A stretch of 56,129 nucleotides of DNA from an uncultured Muribaculaceae bacterium (GCA_910584495.1 CAJUAR010000007.1:1-56129), one strand, 5' to 3'; positions 15,778-26,216 are shown, counted from the first letter of the stretch. Notes: generated from the letters alone by a model not told the origin. Program-made: numbers and translations.

Positions 15778-18303
15778 TTACCGGATTACGACTTTCGAGC
15801 TACGTGTAAATCCATTTCCCTTGACAACAACCACATAGACACCTGCAGCGACATCGGCATCAAGTGCAACATTGCTGCATCCAGCGGCGTGAGCAACACT
15901 ACGTCCGGTCATATCAACAAGAGCAACCGAGAAATTGCCTGTGGCCGTAACATCAACGGTTTTACCGGTTACATTGACAAGCACATTGTCATTGTCCACC
16001 GATGCGGGAAGGGCTACACCACCCAGCTCGCTATGGGTTAGAATGTATTTGAGACCTTCGTAGGCATCAACATTGCCATAACCGTAGCGGTACTTGGTGC
16101 TTTCGTAGTAAGCTTTGCCGGTGAGGTTTTGGCCTGTTGCAGGTTTTTCGCCGACAACAGTCTCGGTTTCGTCCCATGCCGAGCCTTTCTTGGAACCATA
16201 AGGAAGACCTTCGCCTTTCATCTTTGGCATTGCGGCAGTATTCTTGATTACTTCGTCAATGTCGCGGTATTTGAGATTGGGGTTCGCTTCGAGCCAGAGG
16301 GCGCATATACCTGCAAAGGCTGGTGTTGCCATCGAGGTGCCGCTCATATTGGCCCAGTAATATTTCTTACCGTTGAATTCGGCAACCGCCGAGTTGTTGC
16401 CATAGCGAGAACCCTTGTATTCTGCCGAATTATATTTGTCGGTTGTGTCGATATAGTCGGTAAGAAGAACATCGTTGTACCAAGTGCTGGTCGACGAAAC
16501 CACATAATAACCGGGAGCAGTGATTGTCGGCATCTGACGACCGTCCACCAGTGTTCCATAGCCGGTGATTTTAGCAAACCATGTTGCTGTGTGGTCGTAG
16601 GTACCGACAGTTCCCGAAAGAGCGTATGCTTTCTTGTGAAGATTCCCGTAGATGTTGCGGTTCACATAAGCACCGACGGCAAATACATTGTGTGCGCAAG
16701 CCATGTTGTTGATTGACATGTCGGGAGTACCGACTTCGAAACGGCTGTCGCTGAGATTGACAAGGTTGACGAGGTCGACATTAGAAGCCAGGTCGACACG
16801 CTGCCCCTCAACGCCTTCAATTCTTACACCCAGCACCGGGTCAATGTCCATATCGTCGAAAACGAGATTGTTTGGCAGAGTAATCTTCACGCAGTAGCGG
16901 TTGTTCTGCGCCATCACAGCACCGGTCATCTGGATGAGACCGCTGAAGCAAGGAGCCGCAAAACCTATCTCGCCGTCGACATATTTGTCGCCCTCTCCTT
17001 CGAGAGTTCCAAGCTCATACATTTTTTCGGGCTCGTCCTGTTCAACCTGCTTGTCGTTGTTGTAAACCAGCATTGTCACCTTGAACGGTCGCTCGTCGGC
17101 GCCCCAGATTTCGAAACCTGCTCCCTGAAGCGAATTTTCCTTCTTTGCCTGGAAAAGTGTCTGCACGCTCGTCTGATCGGCTGTGAATGTCCGCGAAATC
17201 CAGTTAGGCTTGTTGCCATCGTTGCCGGCAGCTATGCAAACTATTGCTTCTTCGCCGATTTTGGCAATGGCTTTGCTGAAATTGTCCGTGCCGTCGCACG
17301 AGCCGAAATTCTGGCCCAGCGAGAAATTGACAACGGCCGGTTTATCGACCGATTTGGCATAGTCAACAATAGCCTGCGCGGCAGCAAGCTCGGTGTGCGA
17401 GTTAAGAGGGCCCGTGCATATCACAATGTCACTTTCTGGAGCCATGCCCGAGTAAGGAATCGGGGCTTTCGAACCGGCACCGGTCACCGAGGGAATGTGG
17501 TCGATGATTCGTTCGCAGCATCCCATGGGGTCTTTGTTGGTTCGGCCTTCGATAGAGTCGATTTCATGATGGTCGTAGTCCACATATTCGCCCTCGCCAT
17601 TGAAAGCACCGGCCATGATACCAAGCACATGAGTGCCGTGTGTTGCAGGATTGGTTTCGTCCTCGGTGGTATAGGTTGCGATTTCCTCGGGAGTAGACCA
17701 GCGTTTCACTTCTTTGCCGTTGGCATCGAACTGGACGATGAGCTTCACACGGCTTTCGGTGAAATCGGGACGGCGGAAGAAATTGATGTGGTTGGGATCC
17801 ATACCGTTGTCGAGCAAGCCGACAACGACATTCCGTCCAAGATAGCCCTGGTCGAAAGGACGTGTAGCCTCGGTCCAAGGACATGTTTTGTCTATATTGC
17901 CCTGCACCTTGGAAGCAAAAGTGCTGATGCGGGCGTGCATCATTTCGGTATTTGCCTCGGCTGTAAGGTCAACACTCTTCACACATTTGAGAGCGGCAAG
18001 CTCTTCGAGCGAACCAGCGGGCACCGAAGCCAGGACGATATTGCCGATTCGGTTAGCCACTTCGATGCCGGCAACATCAATGTCGGAATCTACAGTGCCT
18101 TCGACAACTTCGATGAGGACCGGCAGTGTTTCGGTCTTTGCCGCAGCTGCATAGCGCACATTGCCTGTTGTCTGACTATGTTTGATTGCGCTCACTTTCT
18201 GGAGAGCCGAGATGCTGAGTTTGCTCTGGGCCATTGCAGCAGGCGAAAAAGCCAATGCTAGAGCCAGGCATGCAGCACTAATTGAAAAGTACTTGGTTTT
18301 CAT
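15778..18303 (-). CDS. Subtilisin-like (S8) serine protease with type IX sorting tail
   Basis: An 841-residue protein from the ATG at 18303; a longer frame to 18351 would overlap the SusD stop and hide the signal peptide MKTKYFSISAACLALALAFS. The catalytic triad is complete: Asp165 (VVGLLDNGMDP), His222 (THGTHVLGIMAG) and Ser in NMSGTSMATPAFAG. A long insert between His and Ser probably holds a PA-like or beta-rich domain. The C-terminal 60 residues (VTATGNFSVALVDMTGRSV, then GVYVVVVKG and SSKVVIR) look like a type A type IX signal. It starts 22 bases after susD, so it is the third gene of the SusCD operon and probably cuts protein or glycoprotein at the cell surface before uptake. Confidence 0.9.
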   Translation of the reverse strand: MKTKYFSISAACLALALAFSPAAMAQSKLSISALQKVSAIKHSQTTGNVRYAAAAKTETLPVLIEVVEGTVDSDIDVAGIEVANRIGNIVLASVPAGSLEELAALKCVKSVDLTAEANTEMMHARISTFASKVQGNIDKTCPWTEATRPFDQGYLGRNVVVGLLDNGMDPNHINFFRRPDFTESRVKLIVQFDANGKEVKRWSTPEEIATYTTEDETNPATHGTHVLGIMAGAFNGEGEYVDYDHHEIDSIEGRTNKDPMGCCERIIDHIPSVTGAGSKAPIPYSGMAPESDIVICTGPLNSHTELAAAQAIVDYAKSVDKPAVVNFSLGQNFGSCDGTDNFSKAIAKIGEEAIVCIAAGNDGNKPNWISRTFTADQTSVQTLFQAKKENSLQGAGFEIWGADERPFKVTMLVYNNDKQVEQDEPEKMYELGTLEGEGDKYVDGEIGFAAPCFSGLIQMTGAVMAQNNRYCVKITLPNNLVFDDMDIDPVLGVRIEGVEGQRVDLASNVDLVNLVNLSDSRFEVGTPDMSINNMACAHNVFAVGAYVNRNIYGNLHKKAYALSGTVGTYDHTATWFAKITGYGTLVDGRQMPTITAPGYYVVSSTSTWYNDVLLTDYIDTTDKYNSAEYKGSRYGNNSAVAEFNGKKYYWANMSGTSMATPAFAGICALWLEANPNLKYRDIDEVIKNTAAMPKMKGEGLPYGSKKGSAWDETETVVGEKPATGQNLTGKAYYESTKYRYGYGNVDAYEGLKYILTHSELGGVALPASVDNDNVLVNVTGKTVDVTATGNFSVALVDMTGRSVAHAAGCSNVALDADVAAGVYVVVVKGNGFTRSSKVVIR

Positions 18304-18325
18304 TATTATTATGGTATATGATTGG

Positions 18326-20056
18326 TTATTGTTCATCGGGAGACAGAACACCGTTGCCTTCGTCGTCGTAGCCCGGATTTTGTTTCAGCAAAGGATTTGC
18401 CGACAAGGCATTGTGAGGGATAGGATATCGGTTGAGATTCTTGTCGTTGGATGCTTTGTGGTCCCACCAGTCCTCGGTGACGAAGAAGCCCATACGCACA
18501 AGGTCGGTACGGCGGCGTCCCTCGCCAAGAAACTCAATCATCCATTCGTCGGCCATACGGTACATGTCCATATTCTCTTCTGTGCACGGATTGCCATCGC
18601 GTGTTTCGAAGTTTCGGATACGCACCTTGTTTACAAGGTCAGCGGCAGCTTTTTTGTCGCCGGCACGGAGTTTGCATTCGGCAAGCATATAGTAGACCTC
18701 GGCAAGTCGCACACCGGGAAAATCGGCATTCCATGTCAAAGTGCGGTCGGCATCGTTGGGAATGGGGAATTTGACAAGACGAACGCCGCAGCTCTCGTCA
18801 ACAGCAAGAATGGTCGATGGAGTGTTCTCGTCGGGGTTGGGATATTTTGTGTATTGGTACATCTGGTCGATGAGTACCACCTGACGACCCAGGTCTTCTT
18901 TGTTGCCCATCACAGGATCTCCGTTAGGACCAGCCAGAGGACCATAGAGGAACATACCCTCATACTCCTTATTGCCTTTGTAACGGTAGTTTTTCTTGCG
19001 GAGGTCTTTACGGTGTATTTTGCCATAAGGGCTGCCGAGCTTGATTTCCGGATTAGCTTTGGTGTAGAGGCGGCCTTGAGGATTTTCCGATGGTGCCAGA
19101 CAGAAACCGTTTTGGCCTGCGGCAACATATGTGTTGTCGAAGTATACACGACAGTTCTTTGGCATAGAACGCTGCCACCACCAGCTGAACTGCCCATAGT
19201 TGGGATGATTATACTCCGAAGGCGCAGTCCATATCATTTCGGGCGACTTGTCGTTGTCGAAACAGAAAATACCGTTCCAGCTCGGGTCGAGGTCGTAGTC
19301 GCCATAAACACCGTCGATAATATCCTGACATAATTTTGCAGCATCGTCAAAACGGCTTTCACCAATATAAGCTTCGGCATTGAAATAGAGCTCTGCAAGG
19401 AGTGTGGCGGCAGCACCGCGGTCGCAATACCCGTTGCCGGGTGCCGACGGATCCTTGACAGGCAAAGTCGCTATGCCTTCTTTAAAGAGCTTTTCGCAGA
19501 AATCGAAAGTCTCGCGTGCGGTGCTTCGGCCTCGCACACCATGGTCATTGTCGAGATAAAGGGGCAGACCGCCGAAATAGTCAAGCCCGCGCATATAGAA
19601 CCACCCCAGAAGGGTATGTAGACGAGCTGTCTGTAGAGCCTTATAATCATCGTCGAGCCCCAGAGCGGCCAGGTCTACACTATTGAGGAACGTTATCGCT
19701 TCGTTGGTACGCGAAACGCCCTGCATCACACCGTTGTAAGTGCTACGAATGATACTTTCGTTCACCGTCCATTGGTGATAGTGCATTCGGGCATAATTCC
19801 CACCGTCGTACCAGTCGCCCGAGGTCTTTGTGGGGCATATCATTTCGTCGGTGGAATACTCCTGCGCATACCAGCGTTCGTTGATAAGAAACACTGTTCG
19901 GTCCACAAAGGCGCAAGCCACCAAAGCTTCGACACGTTCGGCCGATGTGGCAAACACTTCGGGCGTTGTGCTGGTGTAGTTCACCTCGTCAAGGTTGCAC
20001 GATGCCAGCAACGTGCCGGCCAGTGCCATCGAGAGTAATATTCTGTTGGTTTTCAT
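18326..20056 (-). CDS. SusD/RagB-family nutrient-binding outer-membrane lipoprotein
   Basis: A 576-residue lipoprotein with a lipobox (LLASC, lipidated Cys20). The N-terminal TPR-like SusD region includes NEAITFLNSVD and LLGWFYMRGLDYFGGLPLYL, typical of the family. The C-terminal half holds ADFPGVRLAEVYYMLAECKL, VNKVRIRNFE and EWMIEFLGEGRRRTDLVRMG. SusD proteins form a lid over the SusC porin and bind the ligand at the cell surface. The gene sits between susC (22-base gap) and the protease (22-base gap). The ligand cannot be predicted from sequence; the protease neighbour points to peptide or glycopeptide. Confidence 0.95.
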   Translation of the reverse strand: MKTNRILLSMALAGTLLASCNLDEVNYTSTTPEVFATSAERVEALVACAFVDRTVFLINERWYAQEYSTDEMICPTKTSGDWYDGGNYARMHYHQWTVNESIIRSTYNGVMQGVSRTNEAITFLNSVDLAALGLDDDYKALQTARLHTLLGWFYMRGLDYFGGLPLYLDNDHGVRGRSTARETFDFCEKLFKEGIATLPVKDPSAPGNGYCDRGAAATLLAELYFNAEAYIGESRFDDAAKLCQDIIDGVYGDYDLDPSWNGIFCFDNDKSPEMIWTAPSEYNHPNYGQFSWWWQRSMPKNCRVYFDNTYVAAGQNGFCLAPSENPQGRLYTKANPEIKLGSPYGKIHRKDLRKKNYRYKGNKEYEGMFLYGPLAGPNGDPVMGNKEDLGRQVVLIDQMYQYTKYPNPDENTPSTILAVDESCGVRLVKFPIPNDADRTLTWNADFPGVRLAEVYYMLAECKLRAGDKKAAADLVNKVRIRNFETRDGNPCTEENMDMYRMADEWMIEFLGEGRRRTDLVRMGFFVTEDWWDHKASNDKNLNRYPIPHNALSANPLLKQNPGYDDEGNGVLSPDEQ

Positions 20057-20078
20057 TGTTCAGTGTCGTGGATAATGT

Positions 20079-23000
20079 TTAGAAATCGAGCTTAATGCCG
20101 AAGGTGAAGCGGCGAGCCAACGGATAGCCAATATTCGGATTCTCAATTCCGGGGAAAAGACCTGTTGCGGCAACTTCGGGATTATAGCCGCTGTATTTTG
20201 TCCAGCATGCAACGTCGCGTAGAGTGACATAGAACCGTGCGCGGTCGATATATTTTGTATATTTCGACATTTTCAGATTATAACCCAACGTAATGGCATC
20301 GATTTTGAGAAAAGAACCGTCTTCCATAAAGTAGTCGGTGAGCACATGGTCGCCGTCCTGAATTTCCTTGTGGGCGTAGTACCAGTCGCGAAGCACATTG
20401 GTGCCTGTTTTAGTACGTATGCCGTTGTACATAGCGTTGGCGTTATATATATCGAAGTCCACCCATGCATGCATCTGTACACCGAGGTCGAAATTTTTAT
20501 AGGCTATGTTGTGCTCCATCGAAAGCATGGCCTTAGGCAGGGCGTTGCCCATATACACGCGATTCTCGGCTTTGAGATATGTCGAATTTGCCGGCACCAC
20601 ATTGCCATCCTTGTCGAAAATCTGCCATTTGCCGTTTTCATCGAAACCGGCAAAGCGGTAGAGCCAGTACTGTCCGATATTTGAATTGGCCGAGATTCGC
20701 GAAACACTGCCGGGCGAACCGGGAGCGGGCAGCGATGGCGAATTCATATAGGAGCCTTCGTCGCCAAGCTTCGATATTTTCGATTTGTTGCCCGATGCCC
20801 TCAGTGTGGCATTCCAGCGGAAGTCGCCTATGTTGAGAATATTACCACCAATTTCGAGTTCCCAGCCACTGTTGCTGAGCGAACCGATGTTTTTATAACA
20901 ATGGTCGTACATATAGTCGGGCAGCGGCACAAGTGCCGAGTAGACAAGGTCGTTGACTTTACGGTGATACCAGTCGAAGCGGCCCCACAGACGGTTGTTG
21001 AACAACGAGAAGTCGAAACCGATATTCAACTCGTTTTTCTGCTCCCATTTGATGCCGGGATTGAAGCTCGTTTTTGTACCATAGGCATGAATCCATTCGC
21101 CACCTACAAGATAATCGCCGTAGTAAGCAACTACTGGAGTGTATAGCCCGCTGCTGATTCCGTTATTGCCTGTCACGCCATAGCCAACACGAATTTTGAG
21201 GTCGTTAATCCATTTATGTTCTTTGAGAAACTCTTCGCGGTTGATTCGCCAGCCGCCCGACAGAGCCCAAAAGTTGCCGAAACGGTTATCGGGCCCGAAC
21301 TTCGACGAACCCTCGCGACGGAACGACGCCATGAAAAGATAACGGTCGTCGTAGGAATAATTGACACGTCCAAAGAATGCAATCAGACGCTGGCGGCTGT
21401 CTTTGCCCGACGACATTGTTGCAAGACCGTCCTTCATATCGGCACCTTCGCCGAGATTCCATGGTCCCACACCCTCGACAGTGAAGTCTGAGTTTGTCGC
21501 GCTGAAATTGTCACCGTAATTTTCCGAGAAGCTCCAGCCGGCAACAGCATCGACATGGTGCCTGGAAAGAAAGTCAAGACGATACGACGCATAAGCCTCA
21601 TAGGAATTATAGCGGTCGCTGCCGAAACTGTGTGTGGCTTTGCCGTTTTTGTCCGTATCTACCATTGAGCGGTGACGGGGATCGTACCAGCCCCAGCTGC
21701 GGCTCTCCCGAAGGTCGATATTGGCTGTACCTATAAGGTCGAGACCTTTGACGACATGGTATTTGACAGTACCCGAAGCCGTAATCCATTGGTCGCGAGT
21801 TTCAGCATCGCGGTACATGATGTCGGCCACCGGGCTGGTGTTTGTTCCTGTAAGGCCATAGGAATCGACATTATAGTCTGTCGGTTTGTCGGGATTCATC
21901 AGCGGAATTGTAGGATTGGCCTGCATGGCAGTATAGAGACTGCTGTTCGTGCCAAGATTGACGCGTGTGCTCCGGCGCACCTGCAGACGGACGTTGGCAT
22001 CGACCTTTCCCTGAAAAATCTTGAAATTGGCATTGATGCGTCCCGAGTAGTCCGTGCGCGAGTTTTTCTTGATAATACCATTGTCCTTGCCGTACATCAT
22101 CGAGGCATATACATTGGCCACATCGCTGCCGCCGGTGAGTGTAACGGTGTGTTTGTTCGAGAATGCATTGTCGTTGATCATCTCGCCATACCAGTCGGTG
22201 GCATATCCGTAGTTGGCTCCGAAATCGTTATTGACAAATTCCTCTACGTATTCTTCTGCCGTCAGCATCTCGGGACGTTTACGCAGATGGTCGATGCTCA
22301 GTTCGGTAGAATAGGTGAACTTCACCTTGCCGCTTTTGCCGTTTCGCGTGGTGATGAGAATCACACCGCCGGCGGCACGAGTACCGTAGATTGCACCTGC
22401 CGATGCATCCTTGAGGACATCAATGCTTTCTATATCGTCCTGATTGATAGAGCGGAGGTCGCCGCCTGGTATACCGTCAATCACAATCAGCGGCCCCGAG
22501 CTGCCATTGACCGAAGCCACGCCGCGCAGCTGAAAGGTCGGCACTCCGTTTGGGTTATTGGTGCTGTCAATGACAAGGCCCGGAATCTTCGACTTGATTG
22601 CTGTGGCTATTGTCGAACCGCCAACACCTTGCAGAAGGTCTTCGCCTTTCACTGTCGAAATGGCTGTCGTCACACGTTTGCGCTCGGTGGTGCCATAGCC
22701 AATCACAACAACTTCGTTGAGATCGGTTGCCGATGACTGAAGACTGATATTTAACGGATTGCCATTGTTTACCTTTATTCGTTTAGGCACACATCCAATG
22801 TAACTCACCATTATCTCAGAGCCTTCTTTCACATTTTCAAGCTTGAAGTGGCCATCAAAGTTTGTCACTGCCGAAATAGGCGAACCGACAACATTGACCG
22901 AGGCTCCAATCACCGGCTCGCCTTGTTCGTCAACAACCGTGCCCGAAAGCGAAGGTATGACTGCTGCCTTATTTGCCGCAGTGTTTTTCTTTGAAATTAC

Positions 23001-23297
23001 TATGATTTCTTTCGACAACATGGAATATTCGAGCTCTGTTTTACCGAGCACATTGCTGAGCACCGATGAAACCGGTGTGTCTTTTACCTTGATGGTAATG
23101 TGCTCCACTTTTCCGACATCCTTGCTGTTATAGGAAAATTTGTAGGGCGTTTGTCTTTCAATGGTAGTAAGCAGTTTTTTGAGCGGTGCATCGTTGATGT
23201 CGATGTTCACTTTGGCATCCTGTGCCGCCGCCCACTGGCAACACAGAGCTAAAAGCAACGCGCAAAAAAAGCGATGGATGAATGTTGTGCGATACAT
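20079..23297 (-). CDS. SusC/RagA TonB-dependent transporter with N-terminal STN domain
   Basis: A 1072-residue outer-membrane transporter. Domains in order: signal peptide (to about residue 25), STN domain (about 28-105), CarboxypepD_reg-like beta-sandwich (about 115-200; LSGTVVDEQGEPVIGASVNV), TonB plug (from about 205; LNEVVVIGYGT, with TAISTVKGEDLL) and the beta-barrel ending in TFGIKLDF. The STN domain is the part that contacts FecR-type anti-sigma factors, and an ECF sigma/FecR pair is encoded just beyond the divergent GH31 gene. That makes this a ligand-sensing transporter. With susD and the S8 protease it forms one operon starting at the divergent intergenic region at 23.3-23.5 kb. Confidence 0.96.
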   Translation of the reverse strand: MYRTTFIHRFFCALLLALCCQWAAAQDAKVNIDINDAPLKKLLTTIERQTPYKFSYNSKDVGKVEHITIKVKDTPVSSVLSNVLGKTELEYSMLSKEIIVISKKNTAANKAAVIPSLSGTVVDEQGEPVIGASVNVVGSPISAVTNFDGHFKLENVKEGSEIMVSYIGCVPKRIKVNNGNPLNISLQSSATDLNEVVVIGYGTTERKRVTTAISTVKGEDLLQGVGGSTIATAIKSKIPGLVIDSTNNPNGVPTFQLRGVASVNGSSGPLIVIDGIPGGDLRSINQDDIESIDVLKDASAGAIYGTRAAGGVILITTRNGKSGKVKFTYSTELSIDHLRKRPEMLTAEEYVEEFVNNDFGANYGYATDWYGEMINDNAFSNKHTVTLTGGSDVANVYASMMYGKDNGIIKKNSRTDYSGRINANFKIFQGKVDANVRLQVRRSTRVNLGTNSSLYTAMQANPTIPLMNPDKPTDYNVDSYGLTGTNTSPVADIMYRDAETRDQWITASGTVKYHVVKGLDLIGTANIDLRESRSWGWYDPRHRSMVDTDKNGKATHSFGSDRYNSYEAYASYRLDFLSRHHVDAVAGWSFSENYGDNFSATNSDFTVEGVGPWNLGEGADMKDGLATMSSGKDSRQRLIAFFGRVNYSYDDRYLFMASFRREGSSKFGPDNRFGNFWALSGGWRINREEFLKEHKWINDLKIRVGYGVTGNNGISSGLYTPVVAYYGDYLVGGEWIHAYGTKTSFNPGIKWEQKNELNIGFDFSLFNNRLWGRFDWYHRKVNDLVYSALVPLPDYMYDHCYKNIGSLSNSGWELEIGGNILNIGDFRWNATLRASGNKSKISKLGDEGSYMNSPSLPAPGSPGSVSRISANSNIGQYWLYRFAGFDENGKWQIFDKDGNVVPANSTYLKAENRVYMGNALPKAMLSMEHNIAYKNFDLGVQMHAWVDFDIYNANAMYNGIRTKTGTNVLRDWYYAHKEIQDGDHVLTDYFMEDGSFLKIDAITLGYNLKMSKYTKYIDRARFYVTLRDVACWTKYSGYNPEVAATGLFPGIENPNIGYPLARRFTFGIKLDF

Positions 23298-23379
23298 ATT
23301 GATTGGTTTAGTGTTTTCGCGGTTTTATAAGTAATGACAGCGGTTCGAGATCTTAGTACTATGCCATTTTATATGTTAT

Positions 23380-23407
23380 AAAACATATTTTTCCTTTTTT
23401 TGACAAA
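23380..23407 (-). promoter_or_regulatory. Possible promoter of the SusC operon
   Basis: On the minus strand, TTTG (23407-23404), 16 bases, then TATGTTTT (23387-23380). Spacing is shorter than usual and the last base of the -7 box is off, so this is tentative. The leader would be about 75 bases. Confidence 0.3.
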
Positions 23408-23429
23408 AATTTCTACCGGTCAATAATTA

Positions 23430-23461
23430 TTTGCACGATTGAATTTTTTGGCGTAACTTCG
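23430..23461 (+). promoter_or_regulatory. Probable promoter of the GH31 gene
   Basis: TTTG (23430-23433), 20 bases, then TAACTTCG (23454-23461), one mismatch from the -7 consensus. The ATG follows at 23543. Confidence 0.5.
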
Positions 23462-23542
23462 CGGCGAAAGAGAAACCTTATTACATTAATATCTTGTCCG
23501 CCGATTCATTGGCGGATGTCTAATTGTCATTATCACAATAAT

Positions 23543-26209
23543 ATGAAAAAAGGTTTTTCTTTTTTATTGGCGGCAATCCTGCTGGGTTCTTGCGAAGTGA
23601 GCGTTGCTGCCGCTTCACCGACAGCTATCAATGCTGACGTGGCAGCCGCCGATTCGACCGACGGTGTTGCCTATCGCGACAAGCATGTGCGTTTCACCGT
23701 CATCACCGATGGTTTCTTGCGCATGGAATATGCTCCTAAGGGTCGATTTGTCGACGACAAGTCGCTGCTGATGGTCAACCGCAAATATCCCAAATGCGAC
23801 TTCGCCGTATCAGACGACGGAAAGACTGTCACTGTGAGCACTTCCAAAATGAAAGTGCAGTACCGCAAAAATTCCGGACGTTTCACTCCCGACAATCTGA
23901 GCATCACTTCGAGGGGCAACATCAAACCATTTGAATGGCACCCCGGCATGGAACAAAAAGAAAACTTGATGGGCACAACCCGCACTCTCGACCAGTGGGA
24001 CGGCTCAGACATTATGCTCAAAGGCGACGACGGCAAGCGGCACCCTCACCCGCGAAGCATCGACAAAGGCCTGCTGGCACGCGACGGCTGGACTTTTATC
24101 GACGACAGCCGTAATTTTCTTTTCGACAACGACCCCGACTGGGAATGGGTGAAAAAACGCAAACTTGACAAAGGTGCCCAGGACTGGTACTTCTTGGCCT
24201 ACGGCAACGACTATAAAACAGCCCTCAAAGACTTTACGACAGCAGCCGGAAAAATTGCCCTGCCTCCTCGATATGCCTTTGGCTACTGGTGGTCACGCTG
24301 GTGGGCTTACTCCGAGCACGAGTTCAAACAGCTCATCGGTGATTTTGCCGACTATCAGATTCCGCTCGAAGTGCTGGTCATAGACATGGACTGGCACTAC
24401 AGCGACCCCGCACATGGCGGCTGGACCGGCTGGACATGGAATGAATGGCTCTTCCCCGACCATACTAAATTCCTTAACTATCTGCGCGACAAAAACTTGA
24501 AAGTCACGCTCAATCTCCACCCCGCATCGGGTGTTAAAAAATTCGAAGCTGCCTACCCGGCCATTGCCCTCGAAAACGGCATCGACCCGGCCACGGAAAA
24601 AACAGTGCCCTGGGTATCGAGCGACAAACGGTTCATCACCAGTGTGTTCAAGCACATTCTCAAGCCTATGAACGACAATGGTGTAACATTCTGGTGGCTC
24701 GATTGGCAACAGGAACCTTTCGATTCCAAAATCGACAGCCTCAGCAACACCTGGTGGCTCAACTACACTTTTTTCACTAAGATGGCCAAGGACAGCGACG
24801 TGCGTCCCCTGCTCTACCACCGCTGGGGAGGCCTGGGCAACCACAGATATCAGATTGGTTTTTCGGGCGACAACTATGCCACATGGAAATCGCTCGACTT
24901 CCTGCCCTATTTCACATCCACGGCATCGAACGTTTGCTATGGATTCTGGAGCCACGACCTCGGCGGCCATTACATGGCCCAGGGCGACACATGCACAAAT
25001 CCCGAGCTCTATACCCGTTCCATGCAGTTCGGCACATACGCACCCATAATGCGCACTCACTCCAACAAAAATGCACGTCTGATGAAAGAACCATGGAACT
25101 TCGACCGCAACACATTGAACAATATACGCTCGGCAATCCAGAACCGTTACCGTCTTGTACCCTACATATACACCATGGCCAGAAAGGCGCACGACACATC
25201 AATCTCCATATGCCGACCAATGTACTACAACTATCCCGATGAAGAAAAGGCATATACCATAAAAAATCAATATATGTTCGGCGACAATATGATTGTTCGT
25301 CCGGTCACCGCCCCAGGAGTCGACGGATATGCCGAAGTGGAAGTATGGCTTCCCAAAGGACAATGGTACGAACAGGCTTCGGGAACTATGCTCGAAGGTG
25401 GAAAAACCTACAGCCGCAAATTTGCAATCAACGAAGTTCCCGTCTACATAGCCGCCGGAGCCATCGTGCCCTTGCACACCGAAAAAGAAAAGAACCTCAG
25501 GCGAAACGATGCTCCGATTACCTTCGTTGTCTATCCCGGCGGCAACGACGAGTTCACCCTCTACGAGGATTTTGGCGACGACCAGAAATATGACACCGAA
25601 TTCGCCACCACCCATCTCACATCGGAACAAAACGGAAACAAGCTGACATTCTGCATTGCACCGCGCCAAGGTGAATATCGCGAAATGCCCGCAAGCCGGC
25701 AATATACTCTTCGCACACCCTCCAAGGCCCGGCCTGTCAGCGTGAAAGTAGACGGCATGGAATGTGATTACCATTACGATGTCACCGATCTTGCCGTCGT
25801 TGTGCCCCTGCCGGTCAAAAACTGCGACACACAACGCATTGTCGAAATAGAATATCCTGCCGATGGGGCAACTATTGCCGACGGTGTCATCGGGCAGATG
25901 AAGCGATATGTCGAAACATTTGGAGGCCTCAAAAACAAATACGCCCGTCTGAGAGTAGACGAACCGATGGGACGCATGGCAACAATCTACGAAGCCCTCG
26001 AATATGCTCCCGAACAGAACACGCAATTGCTCAACGATTTCCGCAACCGTTACAGTCGCATGGACGAGATTGTAAAAGCACAGGACATGAGCGACAAAGC
26101 GCGTATATGGTTTCTCAAAGGTCTCGACATGAACAGCGACTGCATCAAAGCCGAGGCAAAAGAACAGAACAAAGAACAAAGCAACAGCCTGCCTCCGTCG
26201 CAGAACTGA
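23543..26209 (+). CDS. GH31-family glycoside hydrolase, lipoprotein
   Basis: An 888-residue enzyme from the ATG at 23543, chosen because it gives a lipoprotein signal (MKKGFSFLLAAILLGSC). An N-terminal galactose-mutarotase-like domain precedes the GH31 barrel. The nucleophile is Asp387 in FWWLDWQQEPFD and the acid/base Asp443 in GFSGDNYATW. A C-terminal beta-sandwich of DUF5110 type (TLYEDFGDDQKY) and an extra helical tail of about 100 residues follow. The WWLDWQQ / GNHRYQIGFSGD pattern differs from classic alpha-glucosidases and resembles a GH31 branch of gut bacteria that I think includes alpha-N-acetylgalactosaminidases; specificity is not settled. Divergent from SusC and upstream of the sigma/FecR pair, it probably acts on the same ligand at the cell surface or in the periplasm. 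Confidence 0.88.
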   Translation: MKKGFSFLLAAILLGSCEVSVAAASPTAINADVAAADSTDGVAYRDKHVRFTVITDGFLRMEYAPKGRFVDDKSLLMVNRKYPKCDFAVSDDGKTVTVSTSKMKVQYRKNSGRFTPDNLSITSRGNIKPFEWHPGMEQKENLMGTTRTLDQWDGSDIMLKGDDGKRHPHPRSIDKGLLARDGWTFIDDSRNFLFDNDPDWEWVKKRKLDKGAQDWYFLAYGNDYKTALKDFTTAAGKIALPPRYAFGYWWSRWWAYSEHEFKQLIGDFADYQIPLEVLVIDMDWHYSDPAHGGWTGWTWNEWLFPDHTKFLNYLRDKNLKVTLNLHPASGVKKFEAAYPAIALENGIDPATEKTVPWVSSDKRFITSVFKHILKPMNDNGVTFWWLDWQQEPFDSKIDSLSNTWWLNYTFFTKMAKDSDVRPLLYHRWGGLGNHRYQIGFSGDNYATWKSLDFLPYFTSTASNVCYGFWSHDLGGHYMAQGDTCTNPELYTRSMQFGTYAPIMRTHSNKNARLMKEPWNFDRNTLNNIRSAIQNRYRLVPYIYTMARKAHDTSISICRPMYYNYPDEEKAYTIKNQYMFGDNMIVRPVTAPGVDGYAEVEVWLPKGQWYEQASGTMLEGGKTYSRKFAINEVPVYIAAGAIVPLHTEKEKNLRRNDAPITFVVYPGGNDEFTLYEDFGDDQKYDTEFATTHLTSEQNGNKLTFCIAPRQGEYREMPASRQYTLRTPSKARPVSVKVDGMECDYHYDVTDLAVVVPLPVKNCDTQRIVEIEYPADGATIADGVIGQMKRYVETFGGLKNKYARLRVDEPMGRMATIYEALEYAPEQNTQLLNDFRNRYSRMDEIVKAQDMSDKARIWFLKGLDMNSDCIKAEAKEQNKEQSNSLPPSQN

Positions 26210-26216
26210 TGACCAT

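Noticed and set aside
21672..22736. Plus-strand open frame (354 codons) opposite SusC
   Set aside because: Antisense shadow of a well-conserved TonB-dependent transporter; rich in Cys, His and Ile with no recognisable motif. The same applies to the antisense frames at 17395-18261, 24293-25192, 25199-26179 and 41007-42008.
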